Shown here in pieces: positions 8,456 to 17,185 of a stretch of 36,128 nt of DNA. Source of the stretch: Alphaproteobacteria bacterium. GTDB taxonomy: Bacteria; Pseudomonadota; Alphaproteobacteria; SMXQ01. The translations under genes and the position numbers were made by a program. Each line of letters starts with the position of its first letter. Within the stretch, counting starts at the first letter, position 1. The stretch lies in the NCBI GenBank assembly GCA_004356985.1, contig SMXQ01000069.1, positions 1-36,128 on the forward strand. The letters are read 5' to 3'. The notes under the pieces are model-generated. The model saw only the letters and a program-made list of their open reading frames with translations, did no database searches and was not told the origin of the DNA.

Positions 8456-8508
8456 CCTTGACTCCCTTGGCTTCGGCCTTGCAGGTTCGAATCCTGCCGC
8501 CCGCACCA
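8456..8508 (+). tRNA. Partial tRNA 3' end (probable attachment-site remnant)
   Basis: A perfect T-arm (GCAGG stem 8481-8485, loop TTCGAAT, CCTGC 8493-8497) is followed by an acceptor 3' strand CGCCCGC, discriminator A and an encoded CCA ending at 8508. Before it, GGCTTCGGCC looks like the long variable arm of a class II tRNA (leucine type likely). No D-arm or anticodon arm of normal form precedes it, so this is not a complete gene. Such 3' tRNA pieces are left at the far end of elements that integrate into tRNA genes. By the usual geometry the element would lie to the left, where the phage-type genes are. The left limit of the remnant is approximate. Confidence 0.68.
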
Positions 8509-8555
8509 TGAGGCAAAAAATCAAGGTAAATCCTATTGGGATAAGAGGAAGAAAC

Positions 8556-9368
8556 ATGGCGGAAGATAACAATATCAATGTCGAGGATATCGTGTGCGCG
8601 GACAGTATGCCGGCCTACCTGGCCAAGCCTATGGGCGGAGAGCCGCGGGCCTGTATCGTTCTCATGCATGAACGCTACGGCCTTGTGGATCATACCAAGG
8701 ATCTGGCCCGCCGCTTCGCTCGCGACGGCTATGTCTGCATCGCACCGGATTTCTTTTTCCGCCACCCGGACCAGGACGCGCTCCATCGCGGTGACGAAAG
8801 GTGCGATATTACCGACGGTGCCGCCGTCCGCGACCTATCCGCGGCCATCGATGCGCTCGCCGAAGTGGACGGCGCCGATCCCGCCCGTTGTGCCGTGATG
8901 GGCGTTTGCCAGACGGGCCGCCACCCCTTGGTGCTGGCCGCGGAACGGTCAATATCCGCGGCGTTGGTTTGGTACGGGGCCGCCTCGAAGCGGGAATGGG
9001 AGGTCAACGACCGCCAACCCCGGCTCTTGGAAGATGTCATCGCCGATGTGAATTGCCCGGTTTTCGGCTCATTCGGCGAGGCGGATCACCTCATCTCCCT
9101 CGATGATGTGCGGCGGTTCCGCAACTGCCTGGAAGAGAAACAGAAATCGTACTCCATCAAGATTTTCGGCGGTGCGCCCCATGGATGGCTCAACGATACC
9201 ATGCCGGGGCGCTATCGTCGGGAACAGGCGGAAGCCGCATGGGCCGCGCAATTGGAATTCCTCGATTGGCTATTCGATCCCGGGAGAGACCCGGCGCGGA
9301 TCGAATGGAATTTCGCCTGCGTGACCACATCGGATTACAATTTCTCCAAGAACGTCCGCTTGGAGTAA
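8556..9368 (+). CDS. Dienelactone hydrolase family protein
   Basis: This 270-residue alpha/beta hydrolase is a member of the dienelactone hydrolase family, which opens lactone rings in aromatic degradation; the actual substrate here is unknown. Motifs are ACIVLMHERYGL (oxyanion region), the nucleophile elbow GVCQTGRH with cysteine, the acid GEADHL and the catalytic histidine GAPHGWLND. The elbow is atypical because the family usually has G-x-C-x-G-G. I chose ATG 8556 since AGAGGAAG precedes it; the upstream in-frame ATG at 8508 overlaps the tRNA CCA and is probably not used. It is followed by the SRAP gene after 35 bases. Confidence 0.85.
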   Translation: MAEDNNINVEDIVCADSMPAYLAKPMGGEPRACIVLMHERYGLVDHTKDLARRFARDGYVCIAPDFFFRHPDQDALHRGDERCDITDGAAVRDLSAAIDALAEVDGADPARCAVMGVCQTGRHPLVLAAERSISAALVWYGAASKREWEVNDRQPRLLEDVIADVNCPVFGSFGEADHLISLDDVRRFRNCLEEKQKSYSIKIFGGAPHGWLNDTMPGRYRREQAEAAWAAQLEFLDWLFDPGRDPARIEWNFACVTTSDYNFSKNVRLE

Positions 9369-9403
9369 GTTGACCCGATCACACGTTGCGCGGGAGCCTG
9401 GCC

Positions 9404-10096
9404 ATGTGCGGGCGCTATGCGATCACGTCGCCCCTCGAAGCGATCATAGAAGCCTTCGCCGTGAAGGGAGCGCGCCCCAACCTGCAACCACGCTACAATG
9501 CCGCGCCGAGCCAGGATCTGCCGGTCGTTCGCGCTGGGCGCGAAGGGCGGGAACTGATCCTGATGCGTTGGGGGCTGGTGCCGTCATGGTCCAAGGGGCC
9601 CGATTCACGTTATTCCATGATCAATGCGCGGGCCGAAACCGTGGCCAGCAAACCTGCCTACCGGGGACCGTTTCGCCAAAGACGCTGCCTGGTTCCGGCA
9701 AACGGTTTTTACGAGTGGAAAAAAACCGCCGACGGCAAGCAGCCCTATTTCATTGCCTTGGCGACGGGTGAACCCTTTGCGTTCGCCGGGCTCTGGGATC
9801 ACTGGACGGGTCCCGAGGGCGAAGCGATCACCTCCTTCACCATCATCGTCACTGCCGCCAATGACTGTGTCCGTCCGATCCATGACCGCATGCCCGTCAT
9901 GCTGGGGCCGGACGATCATGAATCGTGGCTCGGCGAACGTGGCGCGCCGTCGCGGACCAAGCTTGCCATCATGCTGCGTCCCTACCCGGCGGAACTCATG
10001 CGGGCCTATCCGGTGGGCCGCGATGTGAACAGCCCGGCGAATGATGGCCCCGGCCTGTTGGAACAAGTCGGCGCAGGCCAGTCGGGGTTTCTATGA
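9404..10096 (+). CDS. SOS response-associated peptidase (SRAP/HMCES/YedK family)
   Basis: This 230-residue protein starts MCGRYAITSP, so after methionine removal Cys2 becomes the N-terminal residue that forms a thiazolidine crosslink with abasic sites in single-stranded DNA. The other active-site residues are visible: Asn74 in MINARAET, Glu104 in GFYEWKK and His160 in IHDRMPV. It protects abasic sites at forks in the nucleoid. The ATG at 9404 is required by the Cys2 rule; the upstream in-frame codon at 9386 would place extra residues in front. It is downstream of the hydrolase on the same strand. No SOS box was seen immediately before it. Confidence 0.95.
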   Translation: MCGRYAITSPLEAIIEAFAVKGARPNLQPRYNAAPSQDLPVVRAGREGRELILMRWGLVPSWSKGPDSRYSMINARAETVASKPAYRGPFRQRRCLVPANGFYEWKKTADGKQPYFIALATGEPFAFAGLWDHWTGPEGEAITSFTIIVTAANDCVRPIHDRMPVMLGPDDHESWLGERGAPSRTKLAIMLRPYPAELMRAYPVGRDVNSPANDGPGLLEQVGAGQSGFL

Positions 10097-10307
10097 ACTA
10101 GCGTATCGGGCATTCCGCACGTTGTCGTGAAGCCCAGGCGAACGACGCCAGGCAGACCTTCCCTTGCGTCCGTTTGGGCTGTGACCATGCGGCCTTCACG
10201 AGAAATTGAATGCCCATGTATTGATTTCAGAGAAAGTGCGAGTTATCCCTCTGCAAGCACAATCGTTCCACGGGCCGGCGCCGACAAATCCGAGTTGAGA
10301 GGTGGCT

Positions 10308-10808
10308 ATGATCACGAGAAAGAACGTCTTGATGATTTCTAATTGGTGCGCCGCCACCGGATTCGCCCTCCTGGCGCTGGTTGGACTGTCTCTATCCGGC
10401 ACGGCGGCACCCGCCGCCAGTCAACCGACCATCGTTACCCTGACTCAGGTGGGCTGCCAGTTCATCGAATCGGAAAACGGCGTCGATCACATGTACAAAA
10501 CGATCAAGGCCGCCGATTGCAACGGGATCAATGCTAAAACCAGGCGCGCACGCCTGGCCAAGGCCAAGGTGTTGAGGTTGAAACCGGGCCGATACATATT
10601 CCGGGTGACCAACAAGAACGTGCCTTACGGTCTTGGGTTTTGGTTGCGAGGCAAGGGGCTTGGACGCGTGACCCTTCCCAGTGTGTCTGGGGGCGGAATG
10701 AACCTTGGCGTGACCCTGGACTACGAGATCACGCTGAGGCCGGGCGAGTATTATTATTCATGCCCGCTCAATCCAACGCCGGATTATCGGCTCGTCGTTG
10801 ATGGGTGA
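10308..10808 (+). CDS. Exported protein of unknown function
   Basis: A 166-residue protein with a likely signal peptide: basic start MITRKN, a hydrophobic stretch (about residues 15-31) and APAAS before the mature part. The mature region has short beta-rich segments: PTIVTLTQVGCQFIE, KPGRYIFRVTNKNVPYGLGFWL, and GEYYYSCPLNPTPDYRLVV at the end. The layout recalls a cupredoxin fold. However, the Cys near the end lacks the nearby His and Met ligands of a type 1 copper site, so copper binding is doubtful. GAGAGG five bases before ATG 10308 supports this start. The gene stands alone between the SRAP gene and convergent argE. Confidence 0.7.
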   Translation: MITRKNVLMISNWCAATGFALLALVGLSLSGTAAPAASQPTIVTLTQVGCQFIESENGVDHMYKTIKAADCNGINAKTRRARLAKAKVLRLKPGRYIFRVTNKNVPYGLGFWLRGKGLGRVTLPSVSGGGMNLGVTLDYEITLRPGEYYYSCPLNPTPDYRLVVDG

Positions 10809-10859
10809 GACAGTCAGGCTGGCCGTTGTGCCGCCAGGGATTATTGGGTGGTGTGGTGG

Positions 10860-12035
10860 TCACGCGCGATCATTGGCGGCGATGATATCGTGGAGGAATG
10901 TCCGGCAGAGCGCGATTTGATCGAGTGCGACAAACTCGTCGGGCTTGTGGGCTTGGGCAATATGGCCAGGGCCACATACAATGGTGGGAATTCCGACACC
11001 TTGATAAAGGCCGGCTTCGGTTGCGAAGCTAATCCGTCCCGGCGCGTTGGTGCCAGTCAGTTGAAGGGCGACGGTCAGAATTTCGTTCTCTTCATCGGGC
11101 GCGAGGGCCGGAATATCGGACTGGATATCGATTTCGACGCCGCTTTTGGGCGCGACCGCCTGCATTTCTGGAAGGAGGGTATCGCTTATATACGAGCGCA
11201 ACTCCGCCAGGATTTCGCCAGGGTCCTGATGGGGTAGATTTCGGATCTCGAACTCGAAGCGGCAATCCTTGGGGATGATGTTTCGCGCGATTCCCCCCTG
11301 CATCTGGCCCGTGTGAATGGTCGTGAAAGGCGGATCAAAACGGCTATCAAACGGTCCTTCCCTTCGTAAGTTTTTTTGCATCGCACGAAGGTGAGCGACA
11401 ATTTCCGCAGCAATCTCAACCGCGTTGACCCCCTTGTCGATAAAGGCGCTGTGGCCTTCGGCGCCGCGCACGTGGCAGTCGACAGACAGTTTTCCCTTGT
11501 GTCCATCGACCACGGCCATGCCGGTGGGTTCACCAACCACACAACGTAGCGGGCGAATCTTCAACCGTTCCAAGTGCCGGGCCAGGGCGCGGCCTCCGAA
11601 GCATCCCGTTTCCTCGTCATAGGTGAACGCCAGATGGATAGGCCGCCGCAAACGTGTATTTGCGAGCTCCGGGACGGCCGCTAAAACCACGGCGATGAAA
11701 CCCTTCATGTCACAGGTGCCGCGCCCATAAAGGCGGCCCTTCCGTTCATCGACCCGGAATGGGTCGGTCGCCCAGTCTTGATTTTCGACCGGAACCACGT
11801 CGGTATGTCCCGCCAGCATGAGCCCGCCGGTATCCGATGGGCCGATAGTGGCAAGAAGATCCGCCTTTGTGCCCGTCTCGTCCCTGATCAAGGTGCTTTG
11901 AATGCCAAAGCGGAATAGGTACGCGCTGATGAATTCGATCAGCGCAAGATTCGAGTTGCTGCTCACGGTGTCGAAACCGACCAGTTCTTCAAGAAGTGAT
12001 CGGGCATCCGGATCCCGGCTGGGCTTCGGGGGCAT
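10860..12035 (-). CDS. argE: Acetylornithine deacetylase (M20 family)
   Basis: This 391-residue M20 metallohydrolase matches alphaproteobacterial ArgE, which releases ornithine from N-acetylornithine for arginine synthesis. Metal-site motifs are AGHTDVVPV, YGRGTCDMKG, the glutamate pair in TYDEETGC, GEPTGMAVV and the last ligand in CGPGHIAQAHKPDEFV. The dimerisation domain is in the middle (about 180-290). The gene begins 16 bases after the stop of nadK, so the two are probably co-transcribed. Related M20 enzymes such as succinyl-diaminopimelate desuccinylase are less likely, given the C-terminal GHIAQAHKPDE pattern. Confidence 0.9.
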   Translation of the reverse strand: MPPKPSRDPDARSLLEELVGFDTVSSNSNLALIEFISAYLFRFGIQSTLIRDETGTKADLLATIGPSDTGGLMLAGHTDVVPVENQDWATDPFRVDERKGRLYGRGTCDMKGFIAVVLAAVPELANTRLRRPIHLAFTYDEETGCFGGRALARHLERLKIRPLRCVVGEPTGMAVVDGHKGKLSVDCHVRGAEGHSAFIDKGVNAVEIAAEIVAHLRAMQKNLRREGPFDSRFDPPFTTIHTGQMQGGIARNIIPKDCRFEFEIRNLPHQDPGEILAELRSYISDTLLPEMQAVAPKSGVEIDIQSDIPALAPDEENEILTVALQLTGTNAPGRISFATEAGLYQGVGIPTIVCGPGHIAQAHKPDEFVALDQIALCRTFLHDIIAANDRA

Positions 12036-12051
12036 CGCGCTCTCCGGCTGA

Positions 12052-12819
12052 TTACGGGAGAAATTGTTCTCTTATAATCCGCTCTTCGAGGTTGTGTTCT
12101 GCGTCGAACAGGAGGGTCAAGATGTGATCTTTTGCTTCCTTGACGGTCACCTGCGTTACGTCGCGGATTTCGGTAAAATCGGCAACGGCACTGACGGGCC
12201 GCTTTTTCGCCTCCAGAATCTCAAAACATACCTCGGCTCGAGCGGGCAATAACGCGCCGCGCCAGCGTCGCGGCCGAAACGCGCTAATGGGTGTCAATGC
12301 CAGCAATCCGGTACCGATGGGAATGATCGGTCCATGTGCCGACAGGTTATAGGCGGTGCTTCCCGCCGGCGTAGATACGAGAACTCCGTCGCAAATCAAT
12401 TCATCGATGCGTATCACACCATCCACCTTGACGCGAATTTTCGCTGCTTGCCCCGTTTCGCGAAGGAGCGACACCTCATTGATCGCAAGTGCCTCGCGGG
12501 TATCGCCATCCGTGGTGACAGCATCCATGTGAAGAGGGTGGAGCGACACGGCGACAGCCGATTGCAGTCGGTCCTTCAGTCCCTTCTTCTCATAGCTGTT
12601 CATCAGGAAACCGACAGAGCCTCGATTCATGCCGTAGACCGGGATGCCGTTATCGATATTGTTGTGAAGCGTCTCCAACATGACGCCATCACCGCCTAGC
12701 GGGACGATCACATCGGCATCCTCGATGGCGCAATTGCCGTATTCCGCCGTGAGTGCATCGAGCGCTTCGAGGGCTTGTGGCGTGCCCGCGGCGACGATGG
12801 CGATGTTTTCGAATGCCAT
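12052..12819 (-). CDS. nadK: NAD kinase
   Basis: This 255-residue protein phosphorylates NAD to NADP in the cytosol. The ATP-grasp-like GGDG signature is at residues 42-45 ([10 protein letters not shown]), followed by NEVSLLRE and the NAD-binding [21 protein letters not shown]. Length equals the compact alphaproteobacterial form. I chose the ATG at 12819 since [10 protein letters not shown] matches the family start; an upstream ATG at 12888 adds 23 unrelated residues. argE follows at 16 bases. Bases 12820-12995 upstream show no gene. Confidence 0.94.
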   Translation of the reverse strand: MAFENIAIVAAGTPQALEALDALTAEYGNCAIEDADVIVPLGGDGVMLETLHNNIDNGIPVYGMNRGSVGFLMNSYEKKGLKDRLQSAVAVSLHPLHMDAVTTDGDTREALAINEVSLLRETGQAAKIRVKVDGVIRIDELICDGVLVSTPAGSTAYNLSAHGPIIPIGTGLLALTPISAFRPRRWRGALLPARAEVCFEILEAKKRPVSAVADFTEIRDVTQVTVKEAKDHILTLLFDAEHNLEERIIREQFLP

Positions 12820-12995
12820 GTCCGTCCATTCCCTTGGGAGCGAGTGCGAAAAGTCACGGATTATACCCGAGACTATGCACCTTGGCACCTTGGCGGCGGT
12901 ACGAGGCGGTTTGCCAAACCTCGGGCCGCCTTCGTAAATGCTTTAGTCGCGGCTTATTGGGGTTGCAGGGTGATAGGAGTCTGGAAGCGGCAGGC

Positions 12996-14081
12996 CTATT
13001 GCGCTTCACCCGCAGGCGGAATGATGGCAACACATTTATTGGAATTCATGAGGAAGCTCTGAAGGAATTCGCAATAGGTGGGCTTTTGTCCCGCTTCCTC
13101 CATGGCGCCGATCATCGGGCACCAGTTTACCAGCTCGTGCTGGCCCGAATCTTCCAGGGCGGAAAGCTCAAGGTCGCGCCACGCCATGTAGTTGCCGGAC
13201 TTGAGTTCGGTGAAACGTGCGAGGTCTGCCTCGAGGTCGGGGTAGAGGTGATGGTTCTTTTCTGTCAGGAAGCCGTGTGAAAAACTTGCCGATGCGACCA
13301 GCGCGACGCGCCAGGGGCTTGCCAAAAGCATGCGTCCGATGGCGCGACCAAGTTCGAAGCACCGCCTGGGCGTGGGTCCCGGGGGATCGGGTTCGCGATT
13401 TCCTGGGGCCGGGTCATTTCCCCCCACAAGGCCGCCTTTGGCCCGGATCAGCGCCGACCCATAAGCATTGATGGCGAATGGTATGATGGGATAGGGCCAT
13501 CCCTTCCTTTCGTGGTCCAAATAAAGAAGTGTATTGGCAAAGGCATGACCCAGGTATTCCTGGTGGGGCAGGGAGTAGCTATAGGCCGGGTCGAAGCCTT
13601 CCCCGAGCAGGGCATTCACTAAGAATTTCGCAATTTCCGGCGCCCCGTCATTTTCCAGGACCAGGTCAAATGGGTCGTGCCAGATATTCAGGGTATCGCC
13701 ACCAAGACCGCGGGCGCGTAAATAGGGCTTGGTCAAAAACTTGTCGCCCACAAAGACGCAATAAGCAGGCACCAGGTCCTCGCGGAAACATTCATACTGG
13801 TCATCGCCGAATATGATCACCGCATCGGGCCTAAAAGAGTCGATCGCGGCCCGGATGCGTTTCAATCCATCGAAATACTGATCACGATGGATTGCGGCGA
13901 ATTTGGCACCCTGATCGTTCCCCCATTCGGCTTGCATGGGCTCGGGCCATTTTTCCGGAGAATCGAGTTCGGGTGGGAGAGAGCCATTGGCAAGGCGCGC
14001 CTTGGCTCTCGCGGACATTTCTTCATCGGAAAACATGAATCCGCCAAAATGGCTCAAACCCAGTCCAAGAAGTTCGGCCAC
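12996..14081 (-). CDS. LigB-type class III extradiol ring-cleavage dioxygenase
   Basis: This 361-residue protein resembles the catalytic (LigB-like) chain of class III extradiol dioxygenases that use iron to open catechol rings. A histidine expected to bind iron is in GLGLSHFGGFM near the start. Others are in LPHQEYLGHAF and SASFSHGFL; EKNHHLYPDLEADL and HELVNWCPMIGAMEEAG follow. The C-terminal segment with CEFLQSFLMNSNKCVAI lies past the core. The real substrate is not readable; many homologues are uncharacterised. The start is GTG, needed to keep the first histidine. It lies 31 bases downstream of moaA on the same strand. Confidence 0.82.
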   Translation of the reverse strand: MAELLGLGLSHFGGFMFSDEEMSARAKARLANGSLPPELDSPEKWPEPMQAEWGNDQGAKFAAIHRDQYFDGLKRIRAAIDSFRPDAVIIFGDDQYECFREDLVPAYCVFVGDKFLTKPYLRARGLGGDTLNIWHDPFDLVLENDGAPEIAKFLVNALLGEGFDPAYSYSLPHQEYLGHAFANTLLYLDHERKGWPYPIIPFAINAYGSALIRAKGGLVGGNDPAPGNREPDPPGPTPRRCFELGRAIGRMLLASPWRVALVASASFSHGFLTEKNHHLYPDLEADLARFTELKSGNYMAWRDLELSALEDSGQHELVNWCPMIGAMEEAGQKPTYCEFLQSFLMNSNKCVAIIPPAGEAQ

Positions 14082-14112
14082 AAACGCGCCCTTTCACAAG
14101 GTCGGTGTAGGA

Positions 14113-15102
14113 TTATCCGCCGGTGACACTCATGTGGCGGGAAAGGGCGGGCTGCTTGTTGCGCCGGTCGATGATGAAATCATGCCCTTTCGGCTTTCGC
14201 GCGATAGCTTCGTGAATTGCCGCGACAAGAGCTTCGTCACTATCGCTTGCACGCAGTGGCGCACGGAGATCGGCGGCATCCTCTTGGCCGAGGCACATAT
14301 AAAGCGTGCCGGTGCAGGTCACGCGTACCCGGTTGCAGCTTTCACAGAAGTTATGGGTCAGAGGGGTGATAAAGCCCAGGTACTGGCCCGTCTCTTCAAC
14401 CTTGGTATATCGGGCGGGGCCACCGGTACGGTGCGTGGAATCGGTCAGGGTCCACCTCTTTTCCAAATCCGAGCGGACGACGGAAAGTGGCAAATACTGA
14501 TCCGTTCGGTCGCCGGAAATGTCGCCGAGCGGCATGGTTTCGATAAGCGTCAAATCGCAACCGTGCTCGCCGCACCAACGGATCAAGTCGTCAAATTCAT
14601 GATCGTTGACGCCCTTGAGCGCGACCGCGTTGATCTTGATTTTGAGCCCTGCCTCAAGGGCAGCATCGATTCCGCCAAGGACCTTTCCAAGGTCGCCTAT
14701 GCGGGTAAGGGCCTTGAATCGGTCCGGGTCAAGGCTGTCCATAGACACGTTGATCCTACGAACGCCGAAATCCACCAAGGAACGCGCATGCACGGCCAAT
14801 TGCGAGCCGTTCGTGGTCAGGGTCAATTCCTCCAATGCGCCCGTTTCGAGGTGGCGGCCCAATTTCTCGAACAAAGTCATGATTCCCTTTCGCACCAGAG
14901 GCTCTCCACCGGTAATCCGGAGTTTCTTGACGCCGAGGCCGACGAAGGTGCTGCACAGGCGGTCGAGTTCTTCAAGGCTCAAGACCTCTGATTTGGGCAA
15001 AAAGGTCATGTCTTCTGCCATGCAGTAAATGCAGCGGAAATCGCAACGGTCGGTGACCGAGACGCGCAAATAGGTTATGTGACGGCCAAAAGGATCAATC
15101 AT
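14113..15102 (-). CDS. moaA: GTP 3',8-cyclase, molybdenum cofactor synthesis
   Basis: This 329-residue radical SAM enzyme starts molybdopterin synthesis by rearranging GTP. The N-terminal 4Fe-4S cluster cysteines are Cys20, Cys24 and Cys27 ([11 protein letters not shown]). The C-terminal second cluster motif is [19 protein letters not shown], and the protein ends in the conserved Gly-Gly required for activity (SVTGG). RITGGEPL is also seen. It is followed by the LigB-type gene. mobA, another cofactor gene, is 2 kb away on the other strand with a histidine kinase between. Confidence 0.96.
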   Translation of the reverse strand: MIDPFGRHITYLRVSVTDRCDFRCIYCMAEDMTFLPKSEVLSLEELDRLCSTFVGLGVKKLRITGGEPLVRKGIMTLFEKLGRHLETGALEELTLTTNGSQLAVHARSLVDFGVRRINVSMDSLDPDRFKALTRIGDLGKVLGGIDAALEAGLKIKINAVALKGVNDHEFDDLIRWCGEHGCDLTLIETMPLGDISGDRTDQYLPLSVVRSDLEKRWTLTDSTHRTGGPARYTKVEETGQYLGFITPLTHNFCESCNRVRVTCTGTLYMCLGQEDAADLRAPLRASDSDEALVAAIHEAIARKPKGHDFIIDRRNKQPALSRHMSVTGG

Positions 15103-15229
15103 CGGGACATGCCTCCAGACCCCAAATATAGTGCTAAATGCAGGGGAAACAAAGGGCGTATCGCACTACCCCCGCGTGATTGTGGAAGGGGCACCGAAAC
15201 CCACACCCGGCGTTTCGTTCAGCCTTGAT

Positions 15230-16921
15230 TTACTTGGCAGGTTTGGCCTGTGGGAGAGACAGGATGAACCTCGTCCCTTCGCCGACGGCACTTTCGACCG
15301 TGAGGTCGCCCTTCATCAACTGAGCGAGCTGACGGGAAATGGCGAGGCCGAGGCCAGTGCCTTCGGTTTCGCGGCTCAGGATATTCTTTTCAACCTGATA
15401 GAAGGGATCGAAGACACGTTCTTGTTCGTCGGCTGGAATTCCGATCCCAGTGTCCCACACGGTTATTTCAATCAAGCCATCGGCGCCTGAGCCGACCTCA
15501 ACGCCAACCCTGCCGTCGTCGGGCGTGAATTTGATTGCGTTGCTGAGAAGATTTACGAGTATTTGCCTTGCGCGGAGGCGGTCGGTGAGAACGAGAAGAC
15601 CGGTGTCGACAACTTCGCCGTTGTCGATCTCGATTCTACGTTTGTCGCCAACCTTTGGGTCCACCAAATTCGCGGCTTCTTCGACCAGTTCCCTGACCCG
15701 CACGGGAATCACATCGATCGCGATATTCCGGGCTTCGATATTTGCCGTATCGAGAATGTCGTTGATAATGTCCAGAAGGTGGCCACCCGCCTTATGGATA
15801 TTCTTGAAGTATTCCACATAGGATTGGTTCAGGGGGCCATGGACCTTTTGCGTTGCAGCATCCGAAAAACCGATGATGCAGTTGAGCGGCGTCCGCAGTT
15901 CGTGGCTCATCATTGCAAGAAAATCAATTTTGGCCTTGTCTGCGACGTGTGATTTTTCCAACGCTAAGACGAGATCCTTATTCCGCTGCCTAAGTTCCGC
16001 AAGAGTTATTTCCAACTCGGCCTTGGCATCGGTTGCTGATTGTTCGGCCTTGAAGCGACGGGTTATGTCAGTGCCCGTTCCCCGGTAACCCTCAAACCGG
16101 CCGCTGGCCTCGGCGAATACCGGAACGCCACTTACAAGCACATGACGAGGTTGGCCATCGGTTCCCTCCATGAGGAATGTTCGATTCCGAAATGGTCTGT
16201 GGATCTCCATTTCTTTTTGTGTCCCGCTGGCCTCCCCGGCGTCGTCGAACTTGCCCAGGGTGAAGAAATTGCGGCCATTGAGTGTTTGCGCCGGCGTGCC
16301 GATGGCTTCCGAAATGCGCGGCGAAACAAATGTCAGATTGAAATTGTGATCCACCGCCCAAAGCCAGTCCGAAGAGGATCGAATGACGTCTTGAAGCCAA
16401 CCCTCCATTTCGCCGGCTTTCTGGGTAGCCCGGGCGAGAGGGCTGACGTCTTCGTATATGCCGCCAAATCCAATGATCTGCCCCTTGTCGCTGCGGATCG
16501 CGAAATGATTGGAGATATAATAGTTTTCCTTGCCGTCGATGGAGATCGTATCGGATCGCCGTATCTTTTCGCCATTCGCATGGAGCTGTTCGATTATCGC
16601 CTTGAGCGCGGCCGGCGTCTCGTCCAAGGAAGGTAGATCTTCGTCAGAGGAATACAGGCGGGGCGCAAGATCCCTGAATGCTTTATTGGAAATGACGATG
16701 TTTCCGGAAGAATCGGTGAGATAGAATGGCGTAACTCGATCGAACAAGGCATCAAGCAAATCCTTGTCCCCGATTTGCCGTTTCGGGGCGGTCTGGCCCT
16801 TGCGTTTTGCAGCAGGCTTCTTCGATTCGCCTCGGGCATGGTCCGCGTTGGCAACGGCAATGCCGATGACTTGATTGGCGCCTTGCAGGAGGTCGCGAAG
16901 ACTTTTCTGGGCTACACTCAT
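15230..16921 (-). CDS. PAS-domain sensor histidine kinase
   Basis: This protein of about 563 residues has two PAS-like regions (about residues 55-165 and 195-305), a short coiled segment, then a kinase core. The H-box is MMSHELRTPLNCIIGFSD with the histidine near residue 340. The N-box is LLSNAIKFT, the G1 box VWDTGIGIPADEQERVF and the G2 box TEGTGLGLAISRQLA, so it should be active. No membrane segment is apparent, so it is probably a soluble sensor of a ligand or redox state. The start is uncertain: ATGs at 16987, 16939 and 16921 are in frame, and I prefer MSVAQKSL at 16921. No response regulator is adjacent; CtrA-pathway genes are the nearest two-component partners. Confidence 0.88.
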   Translation of the reverse strand: MSVAQKSLRDLLQGANQVIGIAVANADHARGESKKPAAKRKGQTAPKRQIGDKDLLDALFDRVTPFYLTDSSGNIVISNKAFRDLAPRLYSSDEDLPSLDETPAALKAIIEQLHANGEKIRRSDTISIDGKENYYISNHFAIRSDKGQIIGFGGIYEDVSPLARATQKAGEMEGWLQDVIRSSSDWLWAVDHNFNLTFVSPRISEAIGTPAQTLNGRNFFTLGKFDDAGEASGTQKEMEIHRPFRNRTFLMEGTDGQPRHVLVSGVPVFAEASGRFEGYRGTGTDITRRFKAEQSATDAKAELEITLAELRQRNKDLVLALEKSHVADKAKIDFLAMMSHELRTPLNCIIGFSDAATQKVHGPLNQSYVEYFKNIHKAGGHLLDIINDILDTANIEARNIAIDVIPVRVRELVEEAANLVDPKVGDKRRIEIDNGEVVDTGLLVLTDRLRARQILVNLLSNAIKFTPDDGRVGVEVGSGADGLIEITVWDTGIGIPADEQERVFDPFYQVEKNILSRETEGTGLGLAISRQLAQLMKGDLTVESAVGEGTRFILSLPQAKPAK

Positions 16922-17185
16922 AACGCCTTTAAACCCCATAAAAGACGGGGCCCCAATGTTTTTTCCACGCACCCTTCGAGGGGCCAAATCGATCCGATCC
17001 AGCGTAGAGTTGGTGGATAATGCAGATCGGATGGGGATTCGTCAAGTTCTTCAATAAGATATAAGGAAAATAAAAAGCTATGTCTTAATGTAAATTGGTG
17101 CGCATCCGGTGGCGAATTTGAATTCGTTCTGGCGCCGTGACTTTAGTTGTGCATCACAAGAGTTAGATTTCTGGAGCAGAAGACA

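Noticed and set aside
8411-8508. Complete tRNA with acceptor GCGGGCG at 8411-8417 pairing with CGCCCGC at 8498-8504
   Set aside because: The acceptor match is perfect, but the 98-base span has no recognisable D-arm or anticodon arm and most of it is inside the DUF6362 coding region. The GC-rich heptamer is likely chance.
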